A DNA stretch of 64,000 nt from Ulva prolifera (Eukaryota > Chlorophyta > Ulvophyceae > Ulvales > Ulvaceae), in the NCBI GenBank assembly GCA_023078555.1, contig CM041198.1, forward strand, positions 5,594,354 to 5,658,353. Reading direction: 5' to 3'. This document shows, piece after piece, positions 1 through 11,924 of the stretch; the stretch's first letter is position 1; the number at the start of each line of letters is the position of its first letter. Both the position numbers and the translations under genes were made by a program. The notes under the pieces were generated by a model. It had not been told where the DNA came from and did not search any database. It was given only the letters and a program-made list of their open reading frames with translations.

Positions 1-248
1 TGTGCTCGTGAAGCCGCTGGGGAAAGGGAGAGGGAGCTTGGAAGCACCGTCGACAGCGCAGGGCACTGCCCTTGCCACAGCCACGATTGCGGGCGCCGAG
101 GATGACATGAAGTGGGAGAAGTTGAAGTATGGGGTGCTGATGTGGACGACACGGATGCAGACCGTCGTCGGTGGCATGGCAGCGGCTGACAAAGAAGGAA
201 AGCTGGTGAATGCACTAGTCAACGAGAAGGCCCCAGCCGACGAGAGGA

Positions 249-536
249 TGTGGCTGTTGTGAAAGTGCCTCGTAGCGCACAAGGCAGGTGCACATGCGAA
301 TGCACGCACGGGGTGACACGTGGCAGTCACCAGCCCGCGAATGAGAAGACACATTCCAGCTCCCTGTATAGGTCGAACAAGGTCATGACTCAAGCATCTG
401 AATCAGATACTGACCATGCAGGTGTGATCCCAGATGTCAGGCGTCATGTGCTAAGTACTCCGCACACATACTTAACATTTCGCCCAACTAAACTTACGGT
501 ATGACGCTTCCACTCGCGCTTGCATTCGAATAGTGG
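249..536. other. Copy-A-specific insertion of about 290 bp
   Basis: Copy B reads straight from GACGAGAGGATG to GCAGCTTTCTGACG, while copy A has about 290 extra bases between the equivalent points. I see no clear inverted ends or target duplication, so it could be a small insertion or an intron lost from copy B. Confidence 0.45.
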
Positions 537-1085
537 CAAGGCAGTATTCTGACAAAATCTTATCTGGACGCGCTGAGAACTTCAGCATCAGGGGTGCGAC
601 TGCCATGTCAGAATAACAACGTTCTTGGAACATGTTGTCCGCAGCCACCCCGCTAGCAGCTGCGGCTCCCGAACTATTGTGTGAGCTCTTGACACCTGTC
701 CGCGTCGCCATCTGCGTGCAGCGTTCACTGAAAGATGTCGTGTACATGATGGTAAAACTGGCGCAGCTTATGTCGCTGCGAGGAATATCAGCTGTGACTT
801 TTACGACCAGAGTGGCCATCTGAGCAACAAGAACAAAAAGCGCGCCGCTGCGGACGCTTGCGTTGCCACCTTGTTTTGGTGAACCTGTCGTGTTGCGTCC
901 CGGTGCCGACATGGGCAGCCGCTCATCCGCGTTTACTGGGTGTGCAGTAATTATTTGGGACGGGCGTGGGACCACATCACGGTGATACGAAGGAAGAAAC
1001 CGTATCGCGCAGCGCCGAAGCTGCCCGCGGCAGTGACGAAGTTTGAGGAAGCCAAGGCACGTCCTTCTCCTTGGTAGGGGCTGGG

Positions 1086-1172
1086 GTGGCCATTCGCCGA
1101 ATGGCCACTCCAGCGCGTCATGCATTGTCTTGCGATGCACGCGCACGGAGTGGCCATTCGCCGAATGGCCAC
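1086..1172. repeat. Two palindromic minisatellite units
   Basis: The 23 bp core GTGGCCATTCGCCGAATGGCC plus AC occurs at 1086-1108 and 1150-1172, a 64 bp period. Each core is an inverted repeat around a single central C and could fold as a tight hairpin. The spacer contains GTCATGCATTGTCTTGC, also seen in the four-unit array at 36.4 kb. It follows CCTTGGTAGGGG, a possible splice donor, so it may lie in an intron. Confidence 0.85.
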
Positions 1173-1296
1173 TCCATCGCGTCATGCATTGTCTTGCACT
1201 GCGCGCGACGAACCAAGAGCCTGTGTATTTCACCATCAGAGGAGACCGGACCCCAATAGACCATGAACCCTTGAACACGCCCGCGGTTCCACACGC

Positions 1297-1330
1297 CCAT
1301 TGCCCATGACTCGCGAGTCATGGGCAATGG
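1297..1330. repeat. Perfect 34 bp palindrome
   Basis: Seventeen bases on each side of the centre between 1313 and 1314 pair perfectly; the centre reads GACTCGCGAGTC and the outer part CCATTGCCCATG. The homologous place in copy B (about 36737) has only the right arm, so this palindrome arose after the copies separated. Confidence 0.95.
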
Positions 1331-3291
1331 AGGACGGCGAGTATGTGTGCAAAAATATCATGACAATCACTGGGGCCCGACGCGCCAGTGAAGGGACCGC
1401 AGACTCACCCGTGCAACATTGCAAGAGACCAAGAAAGAGCGGGAAGGCACACCCACATCACACCCTATACTGACTAGGCCAATACTGTGCTCTACCATTA
1501 ACATAGACCGAGAGAAGCAGGCGACTGCAGGCACCTAGCGCACACAAGGCACGGAGACAGGGAGGTAGTCCCAACATATGACGGCGCACGGTGCTCACCG
1601 ATCTGCCATCCCCACCACGAGCGCTCCAGCAACGATCAAGGGCATACAAACATGTTGATACGAACAGAGAACAGCAGCCGGAAGCGGACGAGGCGGGTCC
1701 CGCCCCGACGGATGAAGAGGCCGAACCTGACCCTTCTCAGCCCGCGGACGCACGCAGCCCCTCACCGGAGATGGAAGTGCAAGCGGCTGCTCCGGTATGG
1801 CATCTCCAGCTAGCTGCTTGTGTCTGAGTGCCCTGGCCGAAGATTATTGCCCCGCCCATTACCCTGCCCGCTGGTCGAGCTCTTGCACGCTGCAGAAGTT
1901 TCAACACACGATCGCGAGGCGAAAGGCCAAGGCCGACAAGAAGGCAGACGCAGATGCACGTGACGAGCTGCGGGCAAAGATTAAGGAGTACGACACTCAG
2001 CTGACGGAGTTTCGGCCCAAGAGCAAGAGCTCGACATTGCGGAAATTAAAACAAGATCTTGCGGTATTCAGGGTACGTCACTCTTGATTCGATGCAGTTG
2101 ATACTACATTCAACACCAAGGTCGGCATTAAAACCAATGTTTGCATATGAATAACCCAGACGACGAAGGGGTCCCTGGTGGTCTGAGAGACACAGACTCA
2201 TGCCGCAGACTCATGCACCTGGTCATGCCTGCAGGAGGAGTTGGTGAAGGTTCAAGACTCATTATTGCTTCACAAGTAGCGAAGCCACCTCGTCAATCTT
2301 TTATCATGTACACCGATCCTTTGCCCGGTCAGGTGCATAGCATGTTACGGGATGTTGCCAACAGCGTGTAGCTGTGATTGTGTGCTATGACTCGAGGTGA
2401 ATGTGGGAAGCGCAAGCAATGTAAGCACACACAGCACACAGATTCATGCAAGTTGCCAATTCCAGTACCGTGTTGACGAGCCCCAAATAGTCAACACTAG
2501 TAATAGGCTCCGCAATTGTAGGTCCTGCGTGCACGCCGATGACAACACCATGTACATGTAAACCAAATCACGCCGAGTATGCGCTTGGCCACACATGAAT
2601 TAGTGTTTACAAGTGCCCTCTACTAGTCACAAATGTATCAGTCCACAAGTGACGAACCATTCGTGACATGCCGCACGAGATTGCCAGAAGCCAAACGTCA
2701 GAAATCACCATGGACTACGGCCAAGCCGACGCATTCCGTCGCCCCCTGTCCGACGCTAGAAGGATACGAGACGGATCAGGCATTTAATGCAAACGTCCGT
2801 TTCCAGTAGCGGAAGGCCGGAGTGGACGCCCTCAACATCCGTTCAATGTCAAATGGGGCTCCGAAGGCAGGCTGGAGACAACGAGCGTTGCTGTGGGGCT
2901 TACCGGACGGGGCACGAAACACCCGACCCACCTCCGTTCCACCTCCGCAGCATCGCTTCGACGTTCCGTCCAACCTACGTAACGCTTGCACCAAATCTCC
3001 ATAGGCTCTTGCAGTGCACCTCCGCAAACACTATGTCAGCCCTCAGATGCACCGTGTTACCATTCCCCTAGTGCTTGCAAATTTGTGACAGCCTAGCAGT
3101 TGTGTCACAACTTGCAACCAGGAGGACAAAGCACACAAAGGAGGTACAAGGTACACCTATAGCACTGCAGGCCTCAAACATGGGCACCACATACCCATGC
3201 AACACAGACCGACACGCCCATGCAACAGACCCATGCAGCCGCACAGCCTAGCAGATGTGTGTTTCAAAGTTGGAGTGGCCGGTAGTAGATG

Positions 3292-3400
3292 TGTGTTCCA
3301 GGACAAAGGCAGCAAGGCGGGCAGCACCGCGAAAGAAGCAAGCAGACGAAGCCAACACCCAGACACCCACGCACGCAACACCCACCACGCCCAGAAAAGT
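3292..3400 (+). repeat. Dispersed CA-rich repeat, short copy
   Basis: Begins GTGTTCCAGGACAAAGGC and continues through AGCAAGGCGGGCAGCACCGCG into a CCAACACCCAGACACC-type region. Close matches occur at 58090-58190 (same strand), and longer ones at 8733-9020 and 62490-62782. Confidence 0.7.
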
Positions 3401-3766
3401 CAACATGCACGCAGCAGACGATACAGACCCGCGCGGCTGTACATGTGCCTGCACCGACCGCCGCGGCGCTGGCGGCACCGCCTGCGCAGTGTGGGGGGCG
3501 GCCGCGTCATCGGGAGCGTCCGCGCCGGTCGCCGCTGTGGCGTCACAGGAGGACGCGAGGACGACTGCGCACGTGAGGGAAAAAGGTGCCTGGGTGCCAT
3601 GGGAGAGAGCGGGCGCGACCGTGGCGGGGGCAGGGGAGGATGCGGGTCGGTGGGCCGCGAGGGAGGGCGGCTTGCTGTCGGGGTATGCTAGAGCAGCCTG
3701 CGGTGTGGTGGGGGATGGGGCCTGGGAGCCATGAGGAGGAGCGAGCGCGACCGAGGCCTGGGTGGG

Positions 3767-5673
3767 TTAGGATTTGGTGGTGTGTGACAGGGAAGCTGTT
3801 GCCGTGCTGTCCGGGACGCTGCGGGCGAGCCCAATGCCGGGGCCGAGGCCACGGGGGTGCTTGCTCATGTGAGGCTCCACCGCTGACACGATCCCGCCGC
3901 GTGCCATGATGCGGCGCCATGTCTCCATGACGAGGTTGTGGCGGGCAACGACGGTACCCCACAGCGACTTGAAAATCAGTGAGTGCGTCACAGACCCATC
4001 GCTACGGCCACAGGGGCACTCGGAGGATCTGTCATCGTCGCCGCTGAGACGGGGCAGGAGGAGTTCACCGAGCCGGAGCCGTACGTACACGCGGAACTCC
4101 TCGTCATTGGACCCGGGCTCGTCATTGGACCCGGGAGCGACGTGAGCCAAGCCGATGCCAAGGCTCCCATGCAGCTTCGCAATTTGGCTGCCGTGCCTGG
4201 CCGTCTTCAGTGAACCGGGCCAATCGGCCGCTGCCTGCATGAAGAGCGCGGCGAAGACGGCGGCTTTGCGCCAATCATCCTCGGAGCGCAAGATCGCCCG
4301 TTGCATCTGTGTCAGGCGCGGCTTCACTGTGCTGTCTAGCGCCCGCGCTGCAGTGTCAGCGGGGCCGGCGCCGAGGTCGGCGATCACGTCACCCCACGTC
4401 ACCCGCAGCCGGCCAAGCACACCTTCCAGCTCCACGGCTGCGCTAGCGCTTCACGGCCGGCCGCGCTCAATACCGCCGGCCACCGCCCACTGCGCCAACG
4501 CCGCCGATGTCAGGCGTGCTGTATCCGCCACATCTGCGGTGTAGTGCTGGAGCCCCATGCCGTCGTCGCGGTGGGGCACAAGGGCCTGCTCGGCCTGAGC
4601 CTTGGTCAAGTCGGCCACGTCCATGATGTTGCGCAGGGCGCGTAGCATGGCTTCCTCGACGGTCGGCAGATAGTCCCGGAGCGCACCCCAGCTCGTGTTG
4701 CGGAGCAGGTGCGCCTCCCTGTGATGGATGCAGCAGTACATGGCCGACCACTTTGACTGGGCCGGCGGTGGCAGCCCAATCAGCCTGTCGATGAGCGCGG
4801 TTGTGTGCTGGCAGCGCTGCTTCATGTGCGCATTGATGAAGGCGTCACTGCCAAACGGCGTGCCGCAGACCAGAACCCCATCCTCGGCGACCGCAGCCCG
4901 CATTTGCGGTGCCACATGGCGCGCTTTCTCCGGATCGGTGCAGTACACGACGGTTTTCGCGCGGTTGCATGCATGCCGCGTCAGGATACGCATCAGCCAC
5001 CACAGTGTCCGCATCTCCCTGCACATACGTATCATCATGGCAGGACGTGACAAGGGCGTTGGGCGCGAGCCGCTGCGCTTCTTTCAGGTTGGGGAGGTAG
5101 GCGAGCGCGAACAAGAGCGGCCCCAAGGGGTCGCCCTGTCGCACGCCTGTCTCACTGCGCAGCTCCGCGAAGGTGCCCTTTGGGCTGCGGATGAGGAGCG
5201 CGATGCTCCGCCCATACATTGTTCGGAAGTATAGGAGGAGCTCCGGGGGGGATGCGTTGAGATGCTTCTCCTTTGCCTCCCGGGACATCACATTGAAGGC
5301 AATCGGTAGATCCGTGGACACCGTGACGGAGTCGAGACCATCGAAATCTGGCCCCAGGGCATGGCCCAGAATCTCGGCTCCCCCCTGGACGCCCACGCCG
5401 ATCTGGGGCGAGGAGGGCACCGACGTCCGGCACGCACGCCAGTGCACACATGCTTGCTAGGCGCACAAACGGTTCACCGATCGCGATGGGTCTCGCCCCT
5501 CCTGCCGGCTTCTCAGGGGCGAGAAGGCGGGACGCCATGAGGTGCTCTGTTGTGAGATGTCCATCTCTCCTTTGGCGCAGGCTGGTTCTCGTATGCATGC
5601 ATTCACGACTCAGGTGGTAACAGTCACAACTCCCACAGATCAAGCGGAAATTCGGCCATGACATAAGATTCAT
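3767..5673 (-). pseudogene. Non-LTR retrotransposon reverse transcriptase, frameshifted
   Basis: Read on the minus strand, four overlapping open segments in changing frames give reverse-transcriptase motifs in order: fingers (RLLAPEKPAGGARPIAIGE, about 5.5 kb), STDLPIAFNVMSREA, the GVRQGDPLGPLLFALAY motif (about 5.1 kb), a degenerate active-site strand CHDDTYVQGDAD, a thumb region ending DDGMGLQHY, and a CPCG-x-TH-x-ARHN zinc-knuckle-like segment near 4.0 kb. The fingers, palm and zinc-knuckle order with a C-terminal CCHC is that of non-LTR elements carrying a restriction-like endonuclease; such a domain is present at 38.6-39.6 kb but not seen here. Frame changes near 5.4, 5.0 and 4.4 kb mean the copy is dead. 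The catalytic pair reads DD after CH rather than the usual aromatic-A/x-DD. Confidence 0.85.
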
Positions 5674-6194
5674 ATTATTATTACCAACCTTTTTATCTCA
5701 TCAGATTTCCGCCCTACGTGCGGCATATACATATTGGCGTCACAAGCGGACGGCGATCAGCTCTAGCCATGTGGCTACGAGGGCGTCGCGCACTAGTCAT
5801 TTCACTCTTCACTAACAATGTCAGATATCTCAGTAATAAGTCTTGAGATCGACGTGCATTTGAGCGTGCACGCGAACACAACTTAGATCACATCAAATGA
5901 CACAGTATATCAACAGTTAAATACATCACTGCACCAAGTCACCTGAGCCCCAAACCCGCTACGCGGTGGCCACGCTAGAGTACTACACGAATTTGTCATG
6001 AAGTCAAATTTGGGGTTAAACTGCGACATGCACGTTATACTCCGTGACGCGCTGTTATCGTACCGGAAGGTACATGCATATGTCAGTGAGCACAATCATA
6101 CTCGTCACACCATAACGCTGGCACCAAGTCCGGTGTCCAGCGCTTGTCAGCCATTCATGTTAGATATCCCGCGATTATTAGTGATTCCATTCAG
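5674..6194. other. No gene seen
   Basis: AT-richer sequence upstream of the decayed reverse transcriptase. It could hold its lost 5' part, but I see no motif. Confidence 0.4.
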
Positions 6195-7745
6195 TGTGCT
6201 CCACTTTTGGGTAGCACTTTACGAGTACATGTGCCTGTGGGGGGTCTTTCGGGATGTTCTGGCGAGCCGCGCACGAAGCGCCTGGGGCCTAGCCAGCTCG
6301 CGAACAATTTCGTGTTGTAGTGTACGTTCCCAACGCGGTGTTCGCCAGCCTCGATCAGCTCTATCATCGGTAGGCTCGTGAAGCGACGGTGAAAAGTAGC
6401 TGGCGAGGCCTTGTCGGGCGCAAGCCGGAGCTAGCCGGCCAAGTTCCAGCTTACTTGTCATATTTCACGAACACATGCTGCTTTGCTACAGTGGAGCAGC
6501 GGATTTCAACCCTCGGCCAGGATTTTGCGGTGCAGTGAAGTCCGGCGAAAGGTATGCGACTTCGTTTCACGGCTGGCCAATGCAACTGTAGTTTCCTGAG
6601 TGTCATTGGAGGTGTGTGGCACAGTAGCGTGTACTAAGATCGACGTTCTGCCTGTCCGCTCGGTTGTCGTGGTCACTGTGTTCCTGGCCTACGGAGCGTG
6701 ATGCCTGTCGCGCTTGGCGAGTCAAGCAGTACAATTATAATATAATTAGAAGTAACTTTGCAAGCCTGCGATGCCCATGGCTGCCTGTCTACGTACCTTC
6801 AGCTCACCGACCCAGCATGGCCCTCTGGCCCAGCCAGTTGGCGAAGCCAGACGCCTAGCCAGTCTGCATGTGTGCAGCTTGAATAACTTTTGATTCCACT
6901 GCAGGTCGCTGGCAACCTTTTGTGGACTCACTGTGGCTGCGACGGCCATGGCCGTCGCAGCATACCTGGTATGGGCATGAAGTGTCGTGCACCACAGATG
7001 CCTCTGTTCCGTGCCCCCAGGCCCGCCATTGGCACTTGTTGGACTGTTGCATGCCGCTGCTGTATACATGCAATCCCAGTGAAGACGTGCGTCTACAATG
7101 GTGGACCTATGGAGACCAATGGTGCGACAGTCGGCGAATTTCGATGTAGATAACATACATCACTTGTACACATGCAAGCCAAACTCCTGTGCATTTTGGA
7201 AATGAGATTTACAAAACTGGACATGCAATGGAGCACACAATGGAAACATACAATGGAACGAGCAATGGAACGCGTTGTGTTCTAGGCACTACAGGCAATA
7301 TATAGATGCAAACTTCGTAAGTGGAATGCAATCACCTGAACAAGCGCCCATGTCATGCACCTGTGGTGTTTACAGGCTTTGTCTTCATTGGCACCCAAGG
7401 TGGCAGTCGCTAGGTACCAATAATGTAAGCCGGCATGCAAGGATCTCCCACAGCTAATGCGTTTAGAGGCTTCAGGTCAGCGGGCCACATCTCAGGTGAA
7501 CACTAGGTCCTTGGGAGCTTCCGTTTGCGCAATGTGGAACCCCGCCCTAACTCATGTGTCTGGCCAATGTGTGCAGTCGGGGTGGGTAGGGGGCGTTTCT
7601 TACCGGTGCGGCTCGACTTCCGGACGTCCATGGCGACGTAGTTGCCGCTACTGGCATCGGTCCGACCATCTTTCGTGCTTGCGAGTGCATTTGCAGCAAG
7701 TTCAGTTTTGGAATTTACGGTCGGGTCTGGGCCTAGATCTCTAGC
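6195..7745 (+). repeat. Left arm of a 7.3 kb long inverted repeat
   Basis: This arm is the diverged reverse complement of 11925-13505. Matching landmarks from outside inward: GTGCCTGTGGGGGGTCTTT near 6232; GCATGTGTGCAGCTTGAATA near 6865; TGGACTCACTGTGGCTGCGA near 6925; GAAGACAAAGCCTG-type sequence near 7375; and the segment encoding RKSSRTGKKR (minus strand) near 7600. The arms differ by many substitutions and small indels. Confidence 0.85.
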
Positions 7746-8051
7746 CAACATGTCATACACGTCGGCCGAACTGTGGGCAGCTGCAGCAGTCGGGTCGATG
7801 GTGGCTTCAGGGTGTGGCTGCGCAAGCGGGGGGGCGGCAACAGCTGCTGTGCACGAGGGCGGGCGTTGCTCAGGAGGGGGGGGGCATAGCTGTTGCCGCT
7901 GAAGGTGGGGACTGCTCAAGAGCGGTGGGGGACGCATCAGCCGCGGCTGCTGGAGTCGGCTGCTGGATGGGACTGCTCGAGAGGGGCGGGGTCCGCAGCG
8001 GCCACAGCTGCCACGGTTGTTGGAGGGGGCTGCGTGTCCACAAAGGTCCAA
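7503..8051 (-). pseudogene. Unrecognised open segment shared by both inverted arms
   Basis: A 182-codon open segment, proline- and serine-rich at its start, containing SADVYDMLARDLGP, KTELAANALAS and VAMDVRKSSRTGKKR. The last two parts are also readable, less intact, in the right arm near 11.95-12.08 kb. Conservation across the arms at a basic RKSSRTGKK patch hints at coding origin. No family is recognised. Confidence 0.3.
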
Positions 8052-8732
8052 AGCTCGAGATTCGGCTGGTTACAGTGACGTCTCCACATTGGGTGAGCAG
8101 TGCAGAGCTGTGTTCACTGCCGAGCAGCAAGAGCGGTACATCCGCACGCTGTGTGATCAAATTTTGAAGATAATTCGCGGCACAGAATCCACTGAATGGG
8201 CGGTGGCAGCTGTCCAATTCAACGCCTGGTTACCAATGGTAACTCACCACAACTTTCTTTTGAGTAAAAATGGTTTGATCAGGTTGACTTGATCTGTTGA
8301 GTTGTAGTTTAGCAGCCCTCGTGCGGGAAGAACCCATGCAGGTCCACGTGACTGAAGCTATATGCCATGGAACAGTATCTGCGTGATGACTGCTCGACAG
8401 ATTCATGTTGCTCAATATCTTCTATAGCGAGGCCACACACCATCAACGCTGGCGCTTCCGCTTTGTGGCGGCGGTGGCCCTGGCCTGCCATGCGCCTTGG
8501 GTGACCGGCCTTGCGCTCGGCGTGCCGCGCTCTGACGCTGCCCTTGCCGTGAGTCTGCGTGTGGCCTGCCGTCAAGGCGCGACCGTGGGGTTCGGGCAGG
8601 CCAGGCTGGGGATTGGGGATGGGGGGTCTGGGGTTACGGGTGGGCGGGGGGGTGTGCGGGCACTGTGCGGGGGGTACTGCGCGGGGGGGCTCCGGGTGGG
8701 TTGGTGTCTCGGTGTGTTAGGCTCTGCGGCCT

Positions 8733-9020
8733 CGGCTGCGTGTGCTTTCGGGGCTCTGGAGCCGGGCTGGTGGGCGGGATGCGAGTGTGGGTGGGTGGGC
8801 GTGCAGGTGTGCTTGTGGGTGTGGGGTGTGGGGGCTTGGGTGTGCGGGCTTGGGTGTGGGGGCTTGTGTATGGCTGTGTGGCTGCACACATGGCCAGCGT
8901 GGGTGCTGCCGTTGCGAGGGTGTTTTGGTTTGTGCTTCGTGTGGCTTGTTGCGTGGTGTGCGGTTCCCCTGGTTCTTGCTTGCGGTGCTACCTGCCTCGC
9001 TTGCTTTGTCCTTGTAACAC
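8733..9020 (-). repeat. Dispersed CA-rich repeat, long copy
   Basis: On the minus strand it starts GTGTTACAAGGACAAAGC, passes AGGCAGGTAGCACCGC and CACACAGCCATACACAAGCC, and ends near AGAGCCCCGAAAGC. It matches 62490-62782 over its whole length, and other sites only near the first 50-100 bp. Confidence 0.8.
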
Positions 9021-11208
9021 ACACCATCAACGATATGACCAGCAGTGGCGCACACCAGTCTAGCTTCGCATGCATGCAATGAGGTGCATCTCGGGAGGAA
9101 TCTCGTCTCTAAATTGAAACAAAGGAGATAGTGAATACCGCATGGTTCAACAACAGCTGTGCTGCTGCTGCAAAGCTGTTTAACGGTCTTCTCAGATCAG
9201 TCACGCTTGTCTAGGCTCCTACAAGAGAGACGTTCCTACAACAGATGTGACGGTTGAGCGAGGCACGCACAGTTTCGGCGCCTGTCGGAAGAGAAGTCAG
9301 GTAGTCTTGGCGGAAGATGTCAATGGTCTGAGACCAGAACATCATGCTGTTGTTGCTGGGAGCTGCAACCCGCATGAAGCTGGCAAACGATCGCGGCTTC
9401 TGCCCGGGCTTGGTGACACTAACAGGCCTTGCTCCGCTCCCGGGCGAAAAATTCCCTGAGCATATCCAACGCTGGGGAGCACCTTGTCCCTTCATTACCG
9501 GACTCTCTCCAGGCGAGCTTGTGACAGTGCTGAAGGTGCGGGGTTGTCTTGCTGATGTCCGTCTGCACACGCACGCGCCGAGATTCCAGTTAGCTGAAAA
9601 TATTCAGCTATGCCACATGTATCAAGTGACTGCCGGCGCATGCGTCCGCTGCGTGCCGGTGCAGTTATCTGCCATGTGGAAATTGGTGCTGAATAAGCGG
9701 GCGCGTGACTTCATCATGCATTATACGTCGAAGAAGCTAGGAATCGATTCGGTTTTGTTAATTGGATTTCACGTCTGCCTAGTCGGCGTTCTGAGGAATG
9801 TGCCTCTCAATTGTGAAGACGTGCTGTCGCTTCGTTGACCCAGTTCAAATTCCTGACCCATTCTGTCGCCTGTTCATGCTTTCTCCACACGAGATCCATC
9901 CAGATTCGCCAACGCTACAGCCTTTGCATTGTGCAGCGTCGTGCTGCACGGCCCTGGTGATCGCCATGCTCACAGGTACAGCATGTGTGTGCTGCTGCAC
10001 TGGCAGCTGCAGCTCTACAGCTCACCATCTGACATCAGTTCATATCAACTGCGAAACCGGGTCATCAAGATAAAGGTGACCCGAGCCCCACCTGCCAGGT
10101 CAGAAGTTTGCGGTGTACTTGGCTGTGGTGCATAGTTCCAGCCTGGAAGTATGAGAACTCTCCCTTTGACTGTGCTGTGCTGTTCAAATCTGGTGGCTGT
10201 GCTGTTACAATCAGTGTCGTGTCAAGACCACACAGATGTGTTGACACGGCACTGATTTTTCCGCTGCAACCCGGACTGCTGCCTCAGCCCAGGAGTGCTG
10301 GCAGCTTCAGGTGTGTAGTCAACATGGCTCTGAAAATCGCCTCAACTTCAAATGTTACACATAGTGACCTGAGGTCAATGCTGCCACGGCACACACTATG
10401 ATGCAGAACACCTGAAGACACATGAGCAGTTGATGCCAATGGTATAGGGTAGCAAATTCAATTCACACAGTGAGGTAACAAGACAGCACACTCCATCTAC
10501 ACACCGAGATGTTTGCGCAGCCATGCAGGTGGCAGATGCGATGGACTATCAAGGCGAGCAGGCGTGGGTAGACGCACTTGTAGTGCTACCTGCCGACACG
10601 CACGGGAGTGACGCCACCGCAGCATACACTGTGCACTGTGCCCTCCACCAAACGTAAGCAGCCTGAGCACGTTGCCCATCACCTCGCACAAGCGGCCGGC
10701 ACACGTACGCTCCTCCTGATGCTGCACAGGCCGGCGACCAAGGGCACTGCGTTGCCGGATCAGGAGGGGTGGTGGGGTAATTCTGCTGCAAGGGCATTTC
10801 ATGCCACAACTTTGGCTCTCACCGTTGCTATGCCGTGATATGTGATGTGTCGTACCTTGATAAATTGTACAACTGGTTGCTGCCATGTTAGAATGACCAA
10901 GGTGAGGAGGTAGGCGGCACAGTGGAAAAAGAGTGCAGCTTGAGAGCAACGCCCAGCACAAACCCAAGCCACATCCAACCCACACAAGCGGCACGCGGCG
11001 CGCCACACCGGCGCACACGACTGGCAACGCCGCGACACACACACACCGTGGGATATGTCTATGTACAAGCGAACCCACACGGACACCAACCCACAAAAGC
11101 CCCCACCTGAACACCCACATGAGCCGCTCCTGAAGTGGCCCAGGACGGCGCCGCCCGCCCGTGCTGCTCGTCTGTGGGGCGCCCCCCATTGCCGCACAAG
11201 CCCCCCTG

Positions 11209-11227
11209 CCCCCCCCCCCCCCCCCCC
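11209..11227. repeat. C homopolymer, 19 bp
   Basis: An uninterrupted run of 19 C on the plus strand, preceded by further C blocks. The minus strand is G-quadruplex-prone. Confidence 0.95.
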
Positions 11228-11924
11228 GGACCCAGCAACATGCCATGCCATGCCAGGGCCGTGCCAGCCCTCGCCTCCCACATAAGGCCATGCAGACACC
11301 ACTTTTTGTGCTTGGCAGCTCCTCGCGACTCAATTGGGCAGTGTGGGAGATGGTGCCGTGCGTACGCATGCCAGGATGTCGATCGGCTCGAGGGGCGGCG
11401 CGCCGCCCGGGGTGCCCTGTGCGGCGCAGATGAACTGTGAGTGGAAGATGAGAATTGGACAGGACTGCAAGTCCTGTTACATCTGGATTTTGCACGTTCC
11501 GTGCAATCAGCGGAGCTGGCGATAGACTATACGGCCGGGTGCCATGTGGAGAGAGCGCGGTGCCGAGGAGGGCCTACTTGAGGCATCACCACGCCCTGCG
11601 CATGCAGCCATGTCAGAGAGCTTGTCGAGACACGCAAATCACGACCGGGCCAGCTCCTCCGTACATTGATGCAGACCTAAGTATATACATATACATTCTC
11701 GTTGAGACACCCGATTCTGTCGGCACCCGGTAGCTGCATACATGTTACCAGCCGGGAAAATCTGATCCCGTGTGGATGCGCTACAGTACACCGCTCTCTG
11801 AGCTGTTTCGCCCCTGGGGAGCTGCGGCCGCCCCTCTAGATGCATAGCCCCCTGCAACCGCCATCGCCCCTCCCATTACAGCTGCCTACAGTTTGGCCGA
11901 CATACCTGACGTGTCCGCCGGAAT

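Larger units (their letters stand above)
2..2087 (+). pseudogene. Decayed paralogue of the unrecognised gene at 35.3-37.5 kb
   Basis: I do not recognise the family. Three coding blocks match copy B: 2-248 (VLVKPLGKGRGS to KLVNALVNEKAP), 632-823 (CELLTPVR, ICVQRSLKDVVY, KLAQL, SLRGIS) and 1850-2087, a highly charged coiled-coil-like end (ARRKAKADKKAD). The first block runs into a stop right after DERM, where copy B continues with YPGSFLTKFYADALRNA; about 290 bp of unrelated DNA sits there in copy A. Conversely the 632-823 block is open here but has a stop in copy B. Different lesions in the two copies suggest both are pseudogenes, though some gaps could be introns. Confidence 0.6.
1..3070 (+). 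repeat. Copy A of a ~3 kb dispersed gene-bearing unit
   Basis: This stretch aligns by eye, in the same orientation, with 35587-38475. Shared landmarks are the LVKPLGKGRGS coding block at the left edge, the palindromic minisatellite near 1.1 kb, the coiled-coil coding block near 1.95 kb, and the non-coding tail starting ACCATGGACTACGGCC near 2.71 kb. Similarity stops at about 3070. The copy is cut by the left edge of the window, so its true start is unseen. Divergence is substantial, with many substitutions and indels, so this is an old duplication or an old mobile-element family. Confidence 0.85.
7746..11924. other. Core between the inverted arms; no recognised gene
   Basis: About 4.2 kb enclosed by the arms. 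It contains a dispersed repeat (8733-9020), a second CA-rich stretch (about 10920-11110), and a C homopolymer (11209-11227). Open segments at 8017-8292 (with TAEQQERYIRTLCDQILKII) and 9344-9838 look mildly protein-like, but I cannot assign a family. No transposase motif was found, so if this is a transposon it is non-autonomous or too decayed. Confidence 0.4.

Noticed and set aside
472..1278. Minus-strand 268-codon frame in copy A
   Set aside because: It runs antisense through the conserved plus-strand blocks and the palindromic minisatellite. A similar antisense frame in copy B reflects the same repeat.
8405..9082. Plus-strand Trp/Cys/Gly-rich frame
   Set aside because: It is the complement of the dispersed CA-rich repeat, open because that DNA lacks stops. 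Related frames appear wherever the repeat occurs.
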